Origin: Vibrio mediterranei | GTDB taxonomy: Bacteria > Pseudomonadota > Gammaproteobacteria > Enterobacterales > Vibrionaceae | Direction: 5' to 3' | Assembly (NCBI RefSeq): GCF_900088415.1 | Contig: NZ_FLLQ01000001.1 | Coordinates: 806,001 to 870,000 of the forward strand | DNA length: 64,000 nucleotides | Shown here: in pieces, positions 9,043-16,618 of the stretch | Layout of the letters: each line of letters opens with the position of its first letter | Numbering within the stretch: position 1 is the stretch's first letter | Notes under the pieces: model-generated | What the model was told of the DNA's origin: nothing | What the model saw: only the letters and a program-made list of their open reading frames with translations | The model's database searches: none | Position numbers and translations under genes: made by a program

Positions 9043-10779
9043 ATGTCAGTACGCTACGCGGTTCTGTTATCGCTTGTTTCATCGGCGGCTTTTGCACAGC
9101 CAAGCCCTTTCCCGACCATTCCCAATGATACTGGGAAAGAGTTTATGGTCAGTGCTACCAATCCTTACGTCACAAGCACTGGCTACACCATTCTCAAGCA
9201 AGGTGGAAATGCTATTGATGCTATGGTGGCTATGCAAATGGTTATGTCGGTTGTTGAGCCGGACATGACTGGTATTGGCGGTGGTACCTTCGCCTTATAT
9301 TACGACAATGAAACCAAAAGCTTTACCGCCTACGATGGACGAGATGCCGCTCCAGCGAGTGCAACGCCCGACATGTTTCTCGATGACAACAGCAAGGCAA
9401 TAAGCCGAAACGACATATTGGGACCTCGCTCCGTCGCAATACCAGGGACCCTTAAGCTCCTCTACGAAACACATCAAAAGCATGGCAAGTTAGGGTGGGC
9501 ACAGTTGGTCCAGCCAGCTATAGATTATGCTGAAAACGGCTACGCTATGAACAGCTATACCTATGACATTGTCGTGCGTGAAAGTGAACGTTTAGTCAAT
9601 GACCCGGAGATAAAAGCGCTGTACTGGAAAGGAGAGACGATTCGGCCAACTGGTACCAAAATGACCAACCCTAAAATGGCGAAAACACTTAAAATGATCG
9701 CCCAACAAGGCGATAGCTATCTCTATCAGGGGCCATTGGCAGAGCGTATTGTTGAGACGGTCAACGCACAGCTAAAAGACGGACAAGCCAAACTCACTCT
9801 AAAGGATTTTACCGATTATCGAATGAAGCAACGCGATATCATCCGCTCAAATTACCGAGGCAATCAAATCGTCTCATTCGGTTACCCTGCTTCCGGCGGT
9901 GTCCTTGTTTCTCAGTCACTTGACATGCTCGAGAAGTATGATATCTCCAACATGACGTACACCAGCGCCGAACCTTGGCGACTAATGGTAGAAGCGATGA
10001 GACTCGCTAAGGAAGATCGTATCGCATACGCAGGCGATCCTAGCTACGTTGATACACCCGTCAAAGAACTGCTTGCGGAAGACTATATCGATGATCGCTA
10101 TGAGCTCATTCCTGAGCAAGGGGCAGGTAATAAGAAATCGATAAAACCAGGATTGCCTCCGGCTAAGACGCCAGCCAATCACGAGGGTTTTGAGAGTCAA
10201 GACACTGGACATATTTCTATCATCGATGCACAAGGTAACGCGGTAGCCATGACGAGTACCGTCGGAACGGGAATGGGCTCCGGCGTTATGGTCGATGGCG
10301 TTTTACTTAATGCTCAGATGGCAAACTTCTCTTCAATTCCGAGTATCAAGGGTAAGCCAGTTCAAAACTCTATCGAACCAGGTAAGCGACCACGTTCTGC
10401 CATAACGCCACTAATGATGATGGATGACAAAGGCCAGTTGCGTTTGGTAGTTGGCAGTCCGGGTAGTTCTCAGATTCCGGGGTATGTGCTAAAAACCATC
10501 GTTGGTATTGTTGATTGGAATCTTCCAGCTCAAGATGCTATCGATCTGCCCAATATTCAGTACGGGACAAAAATCGACCGTACCAAGCCATATAACCCTA
10601 CAGGTCTATTGGTCGAAAAGCGCACATTTGCAGAGTCTATGGTGCCGGAGTTTGCCGAAATGGGCTACAAAGTTCACGTCATCCCTGTGGTAAGTGGGCT
10701 CAACGCAATTGAAATTAAAGATGGCGAGTTACATGGTGCCACTGATCGTCGCCGAGCCTCGACTTCGTTAGGTGATTAA
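9043..10779 (+). CDS. Gamma-glutamyltransferase family Ntn hydrolase, exported
   Basis: The 578-residue precursor has a signal peptide (MSVRYAVLLSLVSSAAFA, cleavage before QPSP) and the family's N-terminal GGNAIDAMVA and GIGGGTFALYY motifs. Self-cleavage is expected at Thr388 in DTGHISI, making the large and small subunits; SPGSSQIPGYV and RPRSAITPLM follow. Family members transfer or hydrolyse gamma-glutamyl groups such as that of glutathione in the periplasm. The classical T-[STA]-H-x-[ST] signature is changed to T-G-H-I-S and the following G-x-T-x-T-L-N region to MTSTVGTGMGSG, so substrate range may differ from E. coli Ggt. The start is supported by GAGG ahead of the ATG. Confidence 0.87.
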   Translation: MSVRYAVLLSLVSSAAFAQPSPFPTIPNDTGKEFMVSATNPYVTSTGYTILKQGGNAIDAMVAMQMVMSVVEPDMTGIGGGTFALYYDNETKSFTAYDGRDAAPASATPDMFLDDNSKAISRNDILGPRSVAIPGTLKLLYETHQKHGKLGWAQLVQPAIDYAENGYAMNSYTYDIVVRESERLVNDPEIKALYWKGETIRPTGTKMTNPKMAKTLKMIAQQGDSYLYQGPLAERIVETVNAQLKDGQAKLTLKDFTDYRMKQRDIIRSNYRGNQIVSFGYPASGGVLVSQSLDMLEKYDISNMTYTSAEPWRLMVEAMRLAKEDRIAYAGDPSYVDTPVKELLAEDYIDDRYELIPEQGAGNKKSIKPGLPPAKTPANHEGFESQDTGHISIIDAQGNAVAMTSTVGTGMGSGVMVDGVLLNAQMANFSSIPSIKGKPVQNSIEPGKRPRSAITPLMMMDDKGQLRLVVGSPGSSQIPGYVLKTIVGIVDWNLPAQDAIDLPNIQYGTKIDRTKPYNPTGLLVEKRTFAESMVPEFAEMGYKVHVIPVVSGLNAIEIKDGELHGATDRRRASTSLGD

Positions 10780-10786
10780 AATCATT

Positions 10787-10824
10787 GAAACAGAGTCTAG
10801 AGGCTAAATGCTGGACTCTGTTTC
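10787..10824. terminator. Hairpin between convergent genes
   Basis: GAAACAGAGTC (10787-10797) pairs perfectly with GACTCTGTTTC (10814-10824) over a 16-base loop. It overlaps the last codons of the convergent DUF3108 gene. The T tract is short, so termination strength is uncertain. Confidence 0.6.
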
Positions 10825-11556
10825 TTCACAGCCTAAAGTCATGGATTTGAGCTCTAAACCACCATTGAATAAAAAACCATGATAAGTCGCTTTGACGAGT
10901 TGATAATCTAACTTTGGTGAAAACCAATACGTTACGGTTTCCGCACCTGTTTGCTCTACTTGGATCACCTCAAGCTCGCCCCACGGCTCAACCGTCATTC
11001 GCTGCGAGGCCATTACTTGGTATTGATACGGTTCGGGGCCGTCAGAAGCTTGCCTAGTTAACGTGAAGCTACTAAGCCCTTGTTTGACCCATTCTCTAAG
11101 TTGAAGAGAAAGCGTATCCATATCACGAAGCGGTTCGGCTGGATTATCGTAGGAAGTTAGTTCACCATTGAGGTTCACTTCACTTTGAAGACCACTTTCA
11201 GAAAAGCTAACCAACATATCCCGACTTCGAAATCCAGATACCTTTTGATGAAAGGTTTGAGTAAGGAAAGTGTTATTTCGGTAAACAAACTGAGCCTTCT
11301 GATGATACTTAGTACCAATGCCTAATATACTGGCGCGACTATAAGACTCGACACTCCCTTGGTGCCCATCAAACGTCTCATAGCGCTGCATACTGCCTGT
11401 TCGAATGCCACTAAAATAAATCGCATAGTCAAAGCTATTTCGGCACAGTGCACTATTATCATGCGATTTCATTGCTTCAGCACTGACGGCGGCAGAGGTT
11501 AGCAGCACACCAAATCCAGCGAGGTGATTCAACGCTTTTGTTAACTTAACAACCAT
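10804..11556 (-). CDS. DUF3108-like exported protein
   Basis: The 250-residue protein has a hydrophobic N-terminal signal-like segment (LAGFGVLLTSAAVSAEA) and then a beta-rich body with FDYAIYFSGIRTGSMQRYE, SILGIGTKYHQKAQFVYRNN and a late YWFSPKLDYQLVKATYHG, as in the periplasmic DUF3108 family. No enzyme motif is visible. Its start codon shares one base with the stop of the beta-barrel gene upstream (TAATG), so the two are translationally coupled and probably act together in the envelope. Function is not known. Confidence 0.7.
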   Translation of the reverse strand: MVVKLTKALNHLAGFGVLLTSAAVSAEAMKSHDNSALCRNSFDYAIYFSGIRTGSMQRYETFDGHQGSVESYSRASILGIGTKYHQKAQFVYRNNTFLTQTFHQKVSGFRSRDMLVSFSESGLQSEVNLNGELTSYDNPAEPLRDMDTLSLQLREWVKQGLSSFTLTRQASDGPEPYQYQVMASQRMTVEPWGELEVIQVEQTGAETVTYWFSPKLDYQLVKATYHGFLFNGGLELKSMTLGCEETESSI

Positions 11557-12719
11557 TAAAACGCCTCATTCACATTCAAATAGAAATGCGTTTCATGCTT
11601 ACCTTTACCTATGTCTGCACGCAGGTTGATTCGGTCTTTAATTCTGACTCTAAAACCAGTTCCAACAGAGGCAAGTACATCTTGGTTCAACTCATGAATA
11701 CTAGGTGCTACACTACCGGCCGCGCCCCAGAATACCACACCGTAACGTTGAAAAACGGGTAATCGGTATTCGACTTGTCCCATCGCCATTTGCTTGTCTC
11801 GATATCGACCTCGAATATAACCGCGCATCGCACTTGAACCTCCAAGATCAGGCAATGCATACCATGGAACATCACCGCTGCTGAACTGACCTTGCAGCTG
11901 CCAAGCCAAAAGGCCAGGCATTGGAGAGAGATCAATATAATTGTTGAGTTCAACGCCATAACGTCCATATTGCTCATTATTATCAGAACGATGAAACAAA
12001 GCCGCATCGACTTCAAATAACCAGCCCTCTGAGGCATTTAGACGATAATCACGCGAATCATAACTACTAAGAAGACGAATACCGGAACTGGTACTACTCG
12101 GCAAAGTTAAAGAAGTCGGCCCAGCTTCACTTTCTATGTTTTCTGCTTTAGCGTGTGTAACCTCTGCCCCTATACCCACAAAATAATTATCAGCTAGTGC
12201 GGTCATCCATGTCGGTTTGAAAGATACCAGCACTTCATCAAAATCATTTTTATTATTCTCGTTATCTCCGGCGGCACTACCTATCCCATAATAAACTGCC
12301 GCTTCATTATGCAGCTCCAATTCCAAATTTAGACGTTGCTGACCTTGGTTAAAGTAGGTCATGTTTTCCGCACTGATGCCATAAGACTGGTTCATTGACG
12401 CATAAGTGTTAACAACTAGGGAAGAAGGCTGTTCTTGTTCTGTCGCCTTATCAGTTTTATATAAACCCACAAGTAGCAGCCCCACTCCGAATTGCTTTTC
12501 AGGCGTATAGTAGGCGGTCGGAATATAGCTCATGTCTATTGTTTTTGAGCGATCAAAATCTGCATCAGCACCGAATATATCCAGAACATCGTCCACGATA
12601 TTGGGCTGGTAATCGTTAGGAGTAGCAATAAGAGGTTCAACAGCGAATGCAACTGGAGAGAAACCGGCGAGCAACACGCTTAACCGACACACGGTTCCTT
12701 GTGCAAATTTAAACATCAT
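11556..12719 (-). CDS. Outer-membrane beta-barrel of the BamA/TamA (surface antigen D15) type
   Basis: I place the start at ATG 12719 (MMFKFAQGTVCRLSVLLAGF), which opens a good signal peptide ending VAFA; a TTG further upstream would add 24 implausible residues. The mature chain is rich in alternating amphipathic strands, contains SAMRGYIRGRYRDKQMAMGQ, the R-G-Y-x-x-G-R-Y-R element of the Omp85 barrel lid, and ends HFYLNVNEAF with the C-terminal Phe of barrel proteins. No POTRA domains are present, so it is a barrel-only member at about 387 residues. It is coupled to the DUF3108 gene downstream. The substrate is unknown. Confidence 0.8.
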   Translation of the reverse strand: MMFKFAQGTVCRLSVLLAGFSPVAFAVEPLIATPNDYQPNIVDDVLDIFGADADFDRSKTIDMSYIPTAYYTPEKQFGVGLLLVGLYKTDKATEQEQPSSLVVNTYASMNQSYGISAENMTYFNQGQQRLNLELELHNEAAVYYGIGSAAGDNENNKNDFDEVLVSFKPTWMTALADNYFVGIGAEVTHAKAENIESEAGPTSLTLPSSTSSGIRLLSSYDSRDYRLNASEGWLFEVDAALFHRSDNNEQYGRYGVELNNYIDLSPMPGLLAWQLQGQFSSGDVPWYALPDLGGSSAMRGYIRGRYRDKQMAMGQVEYRLPVFQRYGVVFWGAAGSVAPSIHELNQDVLASVGTGFRVRIKDRINLRADIGKGKHETHFYLNVNEAF

Positions 12720-12955
12720 GTTTATGAAATCGTTGGAGAAAAACGACAGTATACGGCAAGGGATGCTTGGGGGGAATAGAATTAAAATCAACGACCTACT
12801 AACAGCCTAGTACTAAGGGTTTCTTTCTCATTTAACACCGATTTGGATTTAGCGTAATTTTTATTGACACTGAGTGACATGATGCTGTTTTAACCACTGG
12901 TTAATCTAGGCCTTAGTTAAATGAATCAAGACTTTACCTTTAACAGAGGCCAGAC

Positions 12956-14596
12956 ATGAAATATCAAGATCGTTTAGAAGAAACCGTGAACCATCTCGGC
13001 ATGGTATTAGCAGAGCAAAAGCAGTTACTTGAAGAGCACAAAGCAACCATGAACTACGCCGAGCGTCTTGAGAATATTCTCACTCCAACAGACACACTCA
13101 CGACTAAAGGCGACGATCTGTTAATTGGAGGCTGCAAAGCAAACGATCTTATTGAACAGTATGGCAGCCCGCTATTTGTGCTGAGTGAAGATACACTGCG
13201 TGGTAACCTGCGTCGTGTTAAAGCAGCGTTTGGGAGTTACTGGCCGAAACCCGTCAACGTTATGTTCGCGATCAAGTCGAATACGAACTTCGCGGTACGT
13301 GCTATTTGTAATGAAGAAGGTGTTGGCGGTGATTGCTTTGGTCCAGGTGAAGTAGAAGCGACTCATATTGCTGGAGCAGATCCGAAAACGATCGCTCTCA
13401 ACGGCACCGTGAAGCCTGAGCTAGCAATTCGCAAAGCGATTGAGTACGGCTATGCCATTCACCTAGACTCTTATGAAGAAATCGAAATAGTTGAACGTAT
13501 CGCCCGTGAAGTAAAACCTGAGGACAAAGTAAGAATTGCTGTTCGTCTCAAGGTTCTACCAGACGACTTCTTCGACAACTTCACACCAGATGCCTACCCA
13601 TTCCCTGACTTCAAAGGTGCAATGAAGTGGATCAAGTTTGGTTTATTGCGTGAAGAAGCGAAGAAAATCGTTAACCGCGTAAAAGAGATCGATATATTTG
13701 AATTCTACGGCTTCCACACTCACCTAGGTCGTTTCTCTAAAGATCCAGCAGGCTGGGATGCGTTGTATCGCCAATACGCTAAAGATGTGATTGAAATTTC
13801 TCGTGCTTGTGATGTTCAACCATTCCAAGTCGACCTTGGCGGCGGTTGGCCACGTGAACGTGAGCCTGAATGTCGTAGCAAAGAGCACATGATGAACGCC
13901 AATACCATTGAAGACTACGCAAAAGTGGTTTGCGCGGGCATGTTGGACGAATTCAACCGTGCTGGTTTTGACATCCCTCAGTTGTGGTTAGAACCGGGCC
14001 GCTATATTGCAGGTAACATAGGTACGCTTCTCACATCAGTTTATGTCGTTAAAGACGATCAAGAAATGGACTACACCTACACTATGGTAGATGCGTCTAC
14101 TTACCTAGCGACCTTGGTGGAATCTCAGGAGTCTAAAAACCCTGTCCTTCCAGCGAATAAAATGACACAGCCAGTGGTAGCAAAAACCACTGAAATTGCA
14201 GGGCCAATCTGCATCCCTTCAATCTGGGAAAGTGGAGCCACCATGCCTGAACTGCAACCAAAAGATGTACTGGCGATTATGGATGTAGGCCACTACGCTG
14301 AGTCTCAGGCCAGCCAATTTAACTCGTTACCGCGCCCGGCTACAGTACTGGTTAAGGATGGTCAATCTGAACTAATCAAGCGCGCAGAAACCGTAGAAGA
14401 TGTGTTTGCAACTCAGATACTTCCAGAACGTTTTATCAAAGCAAAAGCGGAACTCGAAAAAGCCAGAACACCAGTGAAAAAGCCAGCACGTAAAGCTGCG
14501 ACGAAGAAGCCAGCAGCCAAAACAGCTGCTAAAAAGCCCGCTGCCAAAAAGCCTGCGGCTCGCAGAGTGTCTCGTCGAAGCGCCGACAAAATATAG
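12956..14596 (+). CDS. Fold-III PLP decarboxylase (DapDC/ornithine-lysine decarboxylase-like) with histone-H1-like tail
   Basis: This 546-residue protein has a helical N-terminal extension (1-60), an alanine-racemase-fold barrel with PLP lysine 107 in FAIKSNTN, HTHLGRF, the VDLGGGWP glycine loop and the phosphate/substrate motif LEPGRYIAG, and then a C-terminal sheet domain. GPIC retains the family cysteine, but the usual CESGD is replaced by GPICIPSIWESGATM. Beyond residue about 505 comes a tail of repeated KPAAK-type units (KPARKAATKKPAAKTAAKKP and onward), resembling histone H1-like DNA-binding tails. Such enzymes decarboxylate basic amino acids or diaminopimelate; substrate cannot be assigned. 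The tail is unusual and may bind nucleic acid or polyanions. The gene stands alone with its own terminator. Confidence 0.8.
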   Translation: MKYQDRLEETVNHLGMVLAEQKQLLEEHKATMNYAERLENILTPTDTLTTKGDDLLIGGCKANDLIEQYGSPLFVLSEDTLRGNLRRVKAAFGSYWPKPVNVMFAIKSNTNFAVRAICNEEGVGGDCFGPGEVEATHIAGADPKTIALNGTVKPELAIRKAIEYGYAIHLDSYEEIEIVERIAREVKPEDKVRIAVRLKVLPDDFFDNFTPDAYPFPDFKGAMKWIKFGLLREEAKKIVNRVKEIDIFEFYGFHTHLGRFSKDPAGWDALYRQYAKDVIEISRACDVQPFQVDLGGGWPREREPECRSKEHMMNANTIEDYAKVVCAGMLDEFNRAGFDIPQLWLEPGRYIAGNIGTLLTSVYVVKDDQEMDYTYTMVDASTYLATLVESQESKNPVLPANKMTQPVVAKTTEIAGPICIPSIWESGATMPELQPKDVLAIMDVGHYAESQASQFNSLPRPATVLVKDGQSELIKRAETVEDVFATQILPERFIKAKAELEKARTPVKKPARKAATKKPAAKTAAKKPAAKKPAARRVSRRSADKI

Positions 14597-14611
14597 AGTA
14601 ACGTAGAACGA

Positions 14612-14644
14612 AAAAGCTCCTCGCCACTGGTAGGAGCTTTTTTG
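14612..14644 (+). terminator. Intrinsic terminator of the decarboxylase gene
   Basis: AAAAGCTCCT and AGGAGCTTTT pair over ten bases around a ten-base loop and run into TTTTTT. The A-rich left side lets it also serve the convergent AlkB-like gene. Confidence 0.9.
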
Positions 14645-14652
14645 CCTTAAGC

Positions 14653-15243
14653 TTATTTGGAGTAGATATGCCTAAACGTGAGATTAATCCTCGGTTCAAC
14701 ATGGCGGGCTGTTTTCGGTACCGTATGTAACCAATGGTGCTGTGTATCACCAGCCATCACTAATAGACTTCCACTGGGTAAATCTAGCGTTATCTTTTGC
14801 TTGGTTTCTCGATGTTTAAGCGCAAATCGGCGGGTGCCACCAAAGCTCAACGATGCGATCACTGGAGAGTTGCCAAGTTCTGGTTCGTTATCGCTATGCC
14901 AACCATTCGAGTCTTGTCCTGTTCGATACAGATTAGCTAAAACCGAATTAAACGGTGCTTCAGAAGCCAACTCACATCGCCGTCTTAAGTCTTCGAGATG
15001 CGGTGTCCAAGGTAGCGGATCCAACGTTAAATTGGAGTATTGATAACTCGCATCACCATACCATGCTTGCAACCTTGGTATCGTCACCCATTTACCAAAC
15101 ATCATGATCTTATCTTCACGCCATTGCAGCTCGCTGTCTAACAGACGAAACCACTCTAATGATTCGAACACGTCAATAAAATCAGGAATCCACAGTAGTT
15201 TACCGCCCGGTATTTCAGTCCAACTTCCTCGTGCTAATTCCAT
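14653..15243 (-). CDS. AlkB-like 2-oxoglutarate/Fe(II) dioxygenase
   Basis: The 196-residue protein matches AlkB2/AlkB3-type DNA repair dioxygenases, which oxidatively remove methyl groups from damaged bases. The iron ligands are visible: His and Asp in GWHSDNEPELG and a later His in HHWLHTVPK, with the 2-oxoglutarate-binding arginines in EPRINLTFRH. PRLQAWYGD and the L-x-P-x-P-W-T-P region are typical of the animal/bacterial ALKBH2-like branch. It is the only DNA repair gene seen here and has no obvious partners. Confidence 0.9.
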   Translation of the reverse strand: MELARGSWTEIPGGKLLWIPDFIDVFESLEWFRLLDSELQWREDKIMMFGKWVTIPRLQAWYGDASYQYSNLTLDPLPWTPHLEDLRRRCELASEAPFNSVLANLYRTGQDSNGWHSDNEPELGNSPVIASLSFGGTRRFALKHRETKQKITLDLPSGSLLVMAGDTQHHWLHTVPKTARHVEPRINLTFRHIYSK

Positions 15244-15374
15244 AACTAAAACCCGATGATTTATCCATCTGTAGGAATCAATACTTTATCGAAGAGACCG
15301 AGTTTTTCCAATGTTCGACATATCATTTCTCGTTCAATTAAGTAACGTTCTAATAAGTCTAAGTTACTCTATCG

Positions 15375-16376
15375 TTAGCCACATGAGCTTCTCACCACCA
15401 ATTTGGGTGGGAACACCACGCTTTTGTATGGCTGTTTGTCGCCCTCCATGCGAGACAGAATGATCTCTCCCGCCGCACGGCCAATTTCTCGTGCTGAAAC
15501 AGAGATGGAAGTCAGCGCTGGATTAGTATCCGCGGATTCTGCTACGTCATCAAAACCCACAACCGCAATGTCTTTGCCTACGGTTTTACCGAGATCTTTA
15601 ATGGCTCGCATTACGCCAAAAGCAACAATGTCTTGGTAGCCAATAATAGCGGTAATTTCAGGGTGCTGATCCAGTAACTCCCTCGTTACCTTAGCACCCT
15701 CAGAACGACTCGCTGAACAGCTTCGAATGTATCGTTCATTGAACGGAATCCCATGTTCCATCAACTTCGACATATAACCCCCGAGACGATGGGATCGCGT
15801 CTTCGAGATCTCCAGTCCACCAACGAACGCAATGTGTTTGTGACCTTTTTTGATAAGGTGCTCCGTTGCCAACTGTAAGCCCATGAAGTTATTGGTACCA
15901 ACGAAATCAAATTGATCTTCTCCAATAGGTCGAACAGCCAACACTATTGGGAAACCACGACTTTGTACTGTCTCCAAAAAGTCCAAGTTAGTTTCCATCG
16001 CAGGGCACATCACTACACCACCAGCGTTCTGGCTCAGCAATGAATCGATGAATTTGCTTTGACGCTCAACGCTCTCTTCAGCATTGGCGAGAAACAGTAG
16101 CGAATCTTGCTCTTCAAGATAATGGCTAAGTCCTGCGATCATTTCAGAGAAAAAAGGGTTGGTAATATCAGGTGTGACGAGCCCCACTAGATTACTGCGC
16201 TTATGTCGCAAGTTAGCCGCTGCTTGATTGTAAACATAACCAAGCTCCTTAACCGCCTCTAAAACCCGCTCACGAGTAGTCGCCGAGATTCGCCCTTTGT
16301 TAGTCAATACCATGGACACGGTCGCGGTGGAAACACCGCAATACTTAGCCACGTCCGCAATGGTTGCTTTGGCCAT
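15375..16376 (-). CDS. LacI-family repressor, probable regulator of the mannose-type PTS operon
   Basis: The 333-residue protein has the LacI helix-turn-helix and hinge at its start (TIADVAKYCGVSTATVSMVL ... NQAAANLRHKRSN) followed by a periplasmic-binding-protein-like effector domain (VGLVTPDITNPFFSEMIAGL, VVGFDDVAES). It is divergent from the PTS operon, and the 242-base gap contains several GGTTAA/TTAACC palindromes of the kind LacI proteins bind. By position it controls that operon and itself. The effector, probably a sugar or sugar phosphate from the pathway, cannot be read from sequence. Confidence 0.92.
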   Translation of the reverse strand: MAKATIADVAKYCGVSTATVSMVLTNKGRISATTRERVLEAVKELGYVYNQAAANLRHKRSNLVGLVTPDITNPFFSEMIAGLSHYLEEQDSLLFLANAEESVERQSKFIDSLLSQNAGGVVMCPAMETNLDFLETVQSRGFPIVLAVRPIGEDQFDFVGTNNFMGLQLATEHLIKKGHKHIAFVGGLEISKTRSHRLGGYMSKLMEHGIPFNERYIRSCSASRSEGAKVTRELLDQHPEITAIIGYQDIVAFGVMRAIKDLGKTVGKDIAVVGFDDVAESADTNPALTSISVSAREIGRAAGEIILSRMEGDKQPYKSVVFPPKLVVRSSCG

Positions 16377-16438
16377 GTTGAACTCCAGTAAATGAAATTA
16401 GCACCAGTTATAGCGACTTTCTTTTCTGATTAAAACAA

Positions 16439-16454
16439 GGTTAATCGATTAACC
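16439..16454. promoter_or_regulatory. Perfect 16-bp palindromic LacI-type operator
   Basis: GGTTAATCGATTAACC is fully self-complementary and lies 63 bases upstream of the LacI gene start. A-T-rich arms with a central CG pair are typical of LacI-family operators. Confidence 0.75.
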
Positions 16455-16515
16455 TAATCAACTGTCATTTATCGTCATGATTATGTGATTAACTACAAAA
16501 TTGCCTTGCTAATTA

Positions 16516-16556
16516 TTGGTTAACAACTGCTAAATGAGTGGTTAAACGTGTTAACC
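16516..16556. promoter_or_regulatory. Second group of operator-like dyads before the PTS operon
   Basis: TTGGTTAACAA (16516-16526) and GGTTAA-ACGTG-TTAACC (16540-16556) repeat the arms of the palindrome at 16439. Further half-sites of the form TGATTAAC occur close to the start of the isomerase gene (around 16570-16605). Two or more sites could allow a repression loop across the divergent promoters. The arm spacing differs by a base (four against five), so relative affinity is uncertain. Confidence 0.6.
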
Positions 16557-16618
16557 AGTTTGTTAGTTGATTAACTGAGTGATTAGACTGTAGTCAAATG
16601 ATTAACTTAAGGTGATGT

